From Prevotella sp. CAG:1092 (lineage in GTDB: Bacteria > Bacteroidota > Bacteroidia > Bacteroidales > Bacteroidaceae), in contig HF994107.1 in NCBI GenBank assembly GCA_000436915.1, positions 1 to 18,831 of the forward strand: 18,831 bases of DNA, read 5' to 3'. This document shows, piece by piece, positions 15,393-18,831 of the stretch. A program made the translations under genes and the position numbers. The notes below the pieces were generated by a model. The model made no database searches. It worked only from the letters and a program-made list of their open reading frames with translations, and was not told the DNA's origin. Positions within the stretch are counted from its first letter, which is position 1, and each line of letters starts with the position of its first letter.

Positions 15393-15764
15393 ATGACAAA
15401 GACAAGAGAAATCTACCGTTGCACGATATGTGGCAATGTGGTAGAAGTAGTAAACCCTGGTGCTGTGCTCAGTTGCTGTGGCCAACCAATGATGCTTATG
15501 AAAGAAAACACTACAGATGGCGCAAAAGAAAAGCATGTGCCTGTGATAGAGCCTATCGAAGGTGGATATAAAGTAAGTGTGGGCAGCGTTGAGCATCCTA
15601 TGCAGCCAGAACATTATATCCAATGGATAGAGTTGCTTACTCCTACCGACGTTCTACGCCATGAACTAAAGCCAGGCGAAAAGCCTGAGGCAATATTCTA
15701 TACCGATGCCAAAGAGGTTACAGCTCGCGAATATTGCAACTTGCATGGACTTTGGAAAGGTTAA
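15393..15764 (+). CDS. dfx: Desulfoferrodoxin (2Fe superoxide reductase)
   Basis: Reduces superoxide to hydrogen peroxide in the cytoplasm without releasing oxygen, using electrons from rubredoxin. The 123-residue protein has both metal centres. The desulforedoxin-like centre I has C10, C13, C28 and C29. The catalytic centre II has H48, H68, H74, H118 and C115, with the E46-K47 pair next to H48 that helps protonate the intermediate. All expected ligands are present and the length is normal for the class I enzyme. It lies 57 bp after rubredoxin, has a strong ribosome-binding site and is followed by a strong terminator. In Desulfovibrio the same two genes are linked in the opposite order (rbo-rub). 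Confidence 0.96.
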   Translation: MTKTREIYRCTICGNVVEVVNPGAVLSCCGQPMMLMKENTTDGAKEKHVPVIEPIEGGYKVSVGSVEHPMQPEHYIQWIELLTPTDVLRHELKPGEKPEAIFYTDAKEVTAREYCNLHGLWKG

Positions 15765-15804
15765 TAAACAAGAAAAGCAGATTAATATGAATTTTATAAA
15801 AAAC

Positions 15805-15850
15805 AAAAAGTGTCGCTATTTCATTAATAAATAGGGTAGCGACACTTTTT
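15805..15850. terminator. Bidirectional terminator after desulfoferrodoxin
   Basis: Arms 15805-15818 (AAAAAGTGTCGCTA) and 15837-15850 (TAGCGACACTTTTT) form a perfect 14-bp stem. A run of T follows on the plus strand, and A-rich flanks make it usable from the minus strand too, where the stop codon of the next gene touches the stem. Confidence 0.92.
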
Positions 15851-16101
15851 TATTTTATTTGTGTATTATATATAACGATACCAATTCTATCTATATGGCT
15901 TTTAAGTTCTTTATTTTTTAAATCCTTGTATATACAGAAATCAAATTCGTATGGAAGTAGTAGATCATCAATTTCTGTTTTCAGATATAGTAAATCATTA
16001 AAATCTAAAAAATCTCCAATAAGGACAATATCAACATCAGAGAAAGCCTTATCAAAGTTATTAAATCGCTGTATCCAACGAATATCTTGATTATTCGTCA
16101 T
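15850..16101 (-). pseudogene. Shortened MNT-type nucleotidyltransferase, probable remnant
   Basis: An 83-residue product that resembles small minimal nucleotidyltransferases (MntA-like, often antitoxins paired with HEPN toxins). It keeps FSDVDIVLIGD (from about residue 20), which supplies the two metal-binding aspartates of DxD. The FDFCIYKDLKN segment holds the third acidic residue, and the typical C-terminal IDRIGIVIY follows. However, only about 12 residues precede the place where GSRAxG should be, and that place reads I-Q-R-F-N-N, so the nucleotide-binding GS is missing. The DNA upstream is the ychF promoter, leaving no room for the lost N-terminus. No HEPN gene is adjacent. It may be a decayed gene, or a small intact protein with altered function. 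Confidence 0.6.
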
Positions 16102-16117
16102 AAGCTTGATTTTTGTG

Positions 16118-16125
16118 CAAAAATA
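16118..16125 (-). promoter_or_regulatory. -7-like element upstream of the nucleotidyltransferase remnant
   Basis: The minus strand reads TATTTTTG, a match to TAnnTTTG, 16 bp before the start codon. No matching -33 element was seen. AT-rich DNA makes chance matches likely. Confidence 0.35.
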
Positions 16126-16153
16126 AGAAAAGATTTTGATAAAAGGCTATTTC

Positions 16154-16185
16154 TTTGTGTCTTTCAATTATATTCTGTAACTTTG
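16154..16185 (+). promoter_or_regulatory. Bacteroidetes-type promoter of ychF
   Basis: TTTG (16154-16157), a 20-bp spacer, then TAACTTTG (16178-16185). The leader to the ATG at 16218 would be about 27 nt. Confidence 0.75.
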
Positions 16186-16217
16186 CAACCAGAATATAAC
16201 GAATAAAAGATAAAGAA

Positions 16218-17324
16218 ATGTCATTAAAATGTGGTATAGTAGGTTTGCCTAACGTAGGTAAGTCTACTCTTTTCAACTGTCTGTCGAGTGCTAAAGCACA
16301 GGCTGCCAACTTTCCTTTCTGTACTATCGAGCCAAATCTCGGCGTTATCACCGTTCCTGACGAGCGATTGACAAAGCTCGCTGAGATAGTACATCCTGGA
16401 CGTATTGTTCCTGCTACTTGCGAGATTGTAGACATTGCCGGATTGGTAAAGGGCGCAAGCAAGGGCGAAGGTCTTGGCAATAAATTCCTTGGTAACATTC
16501 GTGAGTGCGACGCTATAATCCATGTAATCCGTTGCTTCGAAGACGACAACATCGTTCGCGAAGGCGGTATGGCTGTAGATCCTATCGAAGACAAGAGCAT
16601 CATCGATACCGAACTTCAGCTTAAAGACCTTGAGACTGTTGAGTCGCAACTTCAGAAGAATCAGAAGATTGCTGCCCTTGGCAACAATAAGGATGCAAAG
16701 ATATTAGTAAATGTTTTGCTGGCATACAAAGAGGCGTTGGAGCAGGGTAAGAATGCTCGCTCTGTAACATTCGAGAGCAAAGAAGAGCAGCAGGCAGCTC
16801 ACGATTTGTTCCTCTTGACAACAAAGCCTGTGCTATATGTCGCTAACGTCGATGAGGCTAGTGCCAAGGAGGGTAACGAATACTCGCGTCGCGTTGAGGC
16901 AATAGCCGCAGAAGAAGGTGCAGAGGTAATGGTTATCGCTGCAAAGACAGAGGAAGATATCGCAGGTCTTGAAACTTACGAAGACAAGCAGATGTTCCTT
17001 GAGGAATTGGGACTTGAGGAGAGTGGTGTAAACCGCCTTATCAAGAAGGCATACGCACTATTGAACCTTGAAACCTTTATCACCGCAGGCGAAATGGAGG
17101 TAAAGGCTTGGACTTACCACAAGGGATGGAAGGCTCCACAGTGTGCTGGTGTTATCCATACCGACTTCGAAAAGGGTTTTATCCGTGCTGAAGTTATCAA
17201 ATATGAAGACTATTTGAAGTATGGTTCTGAGGCTGCTGTTCGCGAAGCTGGTAAGCTTGGCATCGAAGGCAAGGAATATGTTGTGCAAGATGGTGACATC
17301 ATGCACTTCCGCTTCAACGTCTAA
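16218..17324 (+). CDS. ychF: Ribosome-associated P-loop NTPase YchF (Ola1)
   Basis: Obg-family translation-associated NTPase, 368 residues, cytoplasmic. The P-loop is GLPNVGKST (9-17). The G3 region reads DIAGLVKGASKGEGLG, the usual YchF wording. The base-specificity motif is N-V-D-E (210-213) in place of NKxD, which explains why family members prefer ATP over GTP. A TGS domain fills the C-terminus (about 280-368) and ends in the typical GDIMHFRFNV. The family also binds ribosomes and affects responses to oxidative stress. lgt follows after 43 bp on the same strand, so co-transcription is possible. Confidence 0.97.
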   Translation: MSLKCGIVGLPNVGKSTLFNCLSSAKAQAANFPFCTIEPNLGVITVPDERLTKLAEIVHPGRIVPATCEIVDIAGLVKGASKGEGLGNKFLGNIRECDAIIHVIRCFEDDNIVREGGMAVDPIEDKSIIDTELQLKDLETVESQLQKNQKIAALGNNKDAKILVNVLLAYKEALEQGKNARSVTFESKEEQQAAHDLFLLTTKPVLYVANVDEASAKEGNEYSRRVEAIAAEEGAEVMVIAAKTEEDIAGLETYEDKQMFLEELGLEESGVNRLIKKAYALLNLETFITAGEMEVKAWTYHKGWKAPQCAGVIHTDFEKGFIRAEVIKYEDYLKYGSEAAVREAGKLGIEGKEYVVQDGDIMHFRFNV

Positions 17325-17367
17325 GTATTTTATAAGAAATATAGAACCTCTATTTTATAAATAGACT

Positions 17368-18216
17368 ATGATAGACCTATTATCATATATCTTTTGGAAT
17401 CCTGACGAGACATTCATCCGTCTTGGTAGTTTTGCCATAAGATACTATTCGCTATGCTGGCTTATAGGATTGGCAGGTGGCTACTTCATGATGAAATGGC
17501 TCTATAAGGATCAGAAGTTGTCAGAGACACTATTCGAACCTCTGTTTCTGTATTGCTTCATCGGCATTCTCGTAGGAGCACGTCTCGGTCATTGCTTGTT
17601 CTATGACCCAGGCTATTATCTCTCATCCTTCGACCATGTGATAGAGATGCTCATACCTATGCGTCACATGGCAGACGGCTCGTGGAAGTTTACTGGCTAC
17701 GAGGGATTGGCAAGCCATGGTGGTACTCTTGGACTCATGATAGCCCTATGGGCATATTGCCGTAGAACAAAGATGAATATCTGGCATGTGCTCGACGATA
17801 TTGCTATTGCCACACCTATCACAGCATGTTTTATCCGTTTGGGCAACCTCATGAATTCTGAGATTATCGGTAAGGTTACTGATGTGCCTTGGGCATTTAT
17901 CTTTGCCAAGGTCGACCAATATCCACGCCATCCGGGTCAGCTCTATGAGGCCATAGCTTATGCCGTATTCTTCTTCATAGGCTGGGCTATATATAAGAAA
18001 TGTAAGAATCGCGTTGGCACAGGCTTCTTCTTTGGACTTTGTCTTGCGTTGATTTTCACCTTCCGCTTCTTTATCGAGTTTACCAAAGATATCCAAGTAG
18101 ACTTCGAAGCTGGCATGCTTCTTGATATGGGCCAAATACTCAGTATCCCATTCATTATCATCGGTATAGCATGTATGATAGGAGGAAAATGGATGAAGAA
18201 ATTAGGCGCAAAATAA
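17368..18216 (+). CDS. lgt: Prolipoprotein diacylglyceryl transferase
   Basis: Inner-membrane enzyme (282 aa) that moves a diacylglyceryl group from phosphatidylglycerol to the lipobox cysteine of prolipoproteins, the first step of lipoprotein maturation. It has several hydrophobic segments. Key motifs are GARLGHCLFYDPGYY (from about residue 71), ASHGG (115-119, with the conserved H117), the Lgt signature RLGNLMNSEIIG (157-168) and RHPGQLYEA. The R157 and N160 positions correspond to essential residues of the family. The start MIDLLSYIFWNPD is close to that of relatives. It lies 43 bp after ychF without a clear promoter of its own. No good T-tailed hairpin follows the stop. Confidence 0.97.
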   Translation: MIDLLSYIFWNPDETFIRLGSFAIRYYSLCWLIGLAGGYFMMKWLYKDQKLSETLFEPLFLYCFIGILVGARLGHCLFYDPGYYLSSFDHVIEMLIPMRHMADGSWKFTGYEGLASHGGTLGLMIALWAYCRRTKMNIWHVLDDIAIATPITACFIRLGNLMNSEIIGKVTDVPWAFIFAKVDQYPRHPGQLYEAIAYAVFFFIGWAIYKKCKNRVGTGFFFGLCLALIFTFRFFIEFTKDIQVDFEAGMLLDMGQILSIPFIIIGIACMIGGKWMKKLGAK

Positions 18217-18276
18217 CCATTTAGCTTAAAAAATCAAAATTTAAGGCTACTTATCAAATATTCATGGCATAAGCAG

Positions 18277-18307
18277 TTGCTTTTCTCATAGAAATCAACT
18301 ACTTTTG
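18277..18307 (+). promoter_or_regulatory. Promoter of the secreted-protein gene
   Basis: TTG (18277-18279), a 20-bp spacer, then TACTTTTG (18300-18307). Transcription would start near 18312, leaving an unusually long leader of about 100 nt before the ATG at 18416. The leader has no recognised riboswitch or strong hairpin. Confidence 0.65.
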
Positions 18308-18415
18308 CCATGTTGATTTTATATCAATACCTAACTAACTACTACAGCTATTAAATATAACTGGAAAGTATTCATACTTAAAACTATAGTAATATTTACT
18401 AAAACCTAAATACTT

Positions 18416-18831
18416 ATGAACAAATTATTTACTCTTACAGCACTTGGACTATTAGTCTCGTTAAGTGCTACCGCACAGAAAGTTCGCAAGACTTGGGACT
18501 TCCGCGAAGGCTTCAGCACAGCTACTGTAGCTAATCTTGCTGCCGATATGGAGCAGAATGGTACAGACGCCCATTGGCGTAACTGGGAAAAGAATGCTAC
18601 TGACGCAGGCAAGTATGGTGATACATATTGGGCTGCCGGCAGTGGTACAACAGTCAATGACAACAACGAACTCTGTACAGTTGTTAATGGCGAGTACATC
18701 CCAATCCCTGAAACACAGGGTCTTAACATGAAGGGTATAAAGGCTAAGGGCCTTATCCTTGCAACAAACTATCCTACTGCCGAGAACGAAAGTTCACCTA
18801 ACGGCATGTATCCTTATGGTGGCGGCTTTAT
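18416..18831 (+). CDS. Secreted protein of unknown function, 5' part only
   Basis: Open frame from ATG 18416 to the end of the window (138 codons seen, no stop). The first 20 residues (MNKLFTLTALGLLVSLSATA) form a typical signal peptide with a likely cut before QKVRKTW. The mature start contains KTWDFREGFS, a phrase seen at the beginning of extracellular Bacteroidetes proteins that carry jelly-roll or beta-helix domains. The rest is rich in N, G, T and aromatic residues, as expected of a surface beta-structure. It might be a polysaccharide-active or adhesin-type protein, but nothing catalytic is visible in this part. No lipobox cysteine is present, so it is probably not a lipoprotein. Confidence 0.8.
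   Translation, partial: MNKLFTLTALGLLVSLSATAQKVRKTWDFREGFSTATVANLAADMEQNGTDAHWRNWEKNATDAGKYGDTYWAAGSGTTVNDNNELCTVVNGEYIPIPETQGLNMKGIKAKGLILATNYPTAENESSPNGMYPYGGGF

Noticed and set aside
15123..15623. 166-codon minus-strand frame across the rubredoxin-desulfoferrodoxin genes
   Set aside because: It lies opposite two complete, motif-perfect genes and has no known domain; treated as a shadow.
16091..16649. Two long minus-strand frames over the 5' part of ychF
   Set aside because: They mirror the conserved ychF coding sequence; the upstream one also crosses the ychF promoter. No family resemblance.
17350..17364. Small hairpin (CTATTT, 3-nt loop, AAATAG) just before the lgt start, considered as a terminator or translation switch
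   Set aside because: The stem is only 6 A/T-rich pairs and has no T run; chance is sufficient in this AT-rich gap.
18217..18275. Possible terminator after lgt from AGCTTAAA and TTTAAGGCT
   Set aside because: The stem is imperfect, A/T-rich and lacks a following T run, so it cannot be supported.

Overview
The window looks like chromosomal DNA of a Bacteroidales bacterium, most likely Prevotellaceae (Prevotella/Segatella type). It has AT-rich intergenic DNA, few Shine-Dalgarno sites, and repeated Bacteroidetes-type promoters (TTTG, a 19-20 bp spacer, then TAnnTTTG). It also carries a PorZ-type type IX secretion protein, a two-insert leucyl-tRNA synthetase and a 2Fe superoxide reductase. No rRNA, tRNA, IS element, phage gene or CRISPR array was seen.

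Layout. (1) 1-2983: leuS with its own promoter and a strong terminator. (2) 3012-10047: a tightly packed six-gene plus-strand unit: YitT-family membrane protein, rdgB, GT2 glycosyltransferase, porZ-like gene, GT-C-like polytopic membrane protein and GtrB/DPM1-like GT2. Two junctions overlap by ATGA and the other gaps are 5-37 bp. It ends at a hairpin shared with the convergent nadA. (3) 10064-11053 minus: nadA. (4) 11054-11556: about 500 bp of AT-rich non-coding DNA with a cluster of DnaA-box-like nonamers. (5) 11557-13107: a PfkB-family kinase tail-to-tail with, and overlapping, a short FecE-type ABC ATPase that has no permease nearby. (6) 13110-15080: divergent promoter region with two perfect tandem DnaA boxes, then a UPF1/DNA2-like SF1 helicase that is probably read from a leaderless or nearly leaderless mRNA. 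(7) 15124-15850: rubredoxin-desulfoferrodoxin oxidative-stress operon. (8) 15850-16101 minus: shortened MNT-type nucleotidyltransferase, probably a remnant. (9) 16154-18216: ychF and lgt. (10) 18277-18831: promoter and 5' part of a secreted protein that runs off the window.

How the genes fit together. The unit in 3-10 kb joins a PorZ homologue to three probable glycosyltransferases. In Porphyromonas gingivalis PorZ binds A-LPS and helps the PorU sortase attach secreted proteins to it, so a shared operon suggests that the neighbouring enzymes build or modify the surface glycan used by type IX secretion (inference). Rubredoxin next to desulfoferrodoxin gives an electron donor beside superoxide reductase, which suits an anaerobe.

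The least explained signal is the excess of DnaA-type nonamers. There are seven exact TTATCCACA matches between 5.5 and 13.2 kb, with the densest set of exact and one-mismatch sites in the nadA-pfkB intergenic region. This could be a replication origin, a DnaA-titration locus or DnaA-controlled promoters. The sequence alone cannot decide between them, and the head-on direction of the genes to the left argues against an origin.
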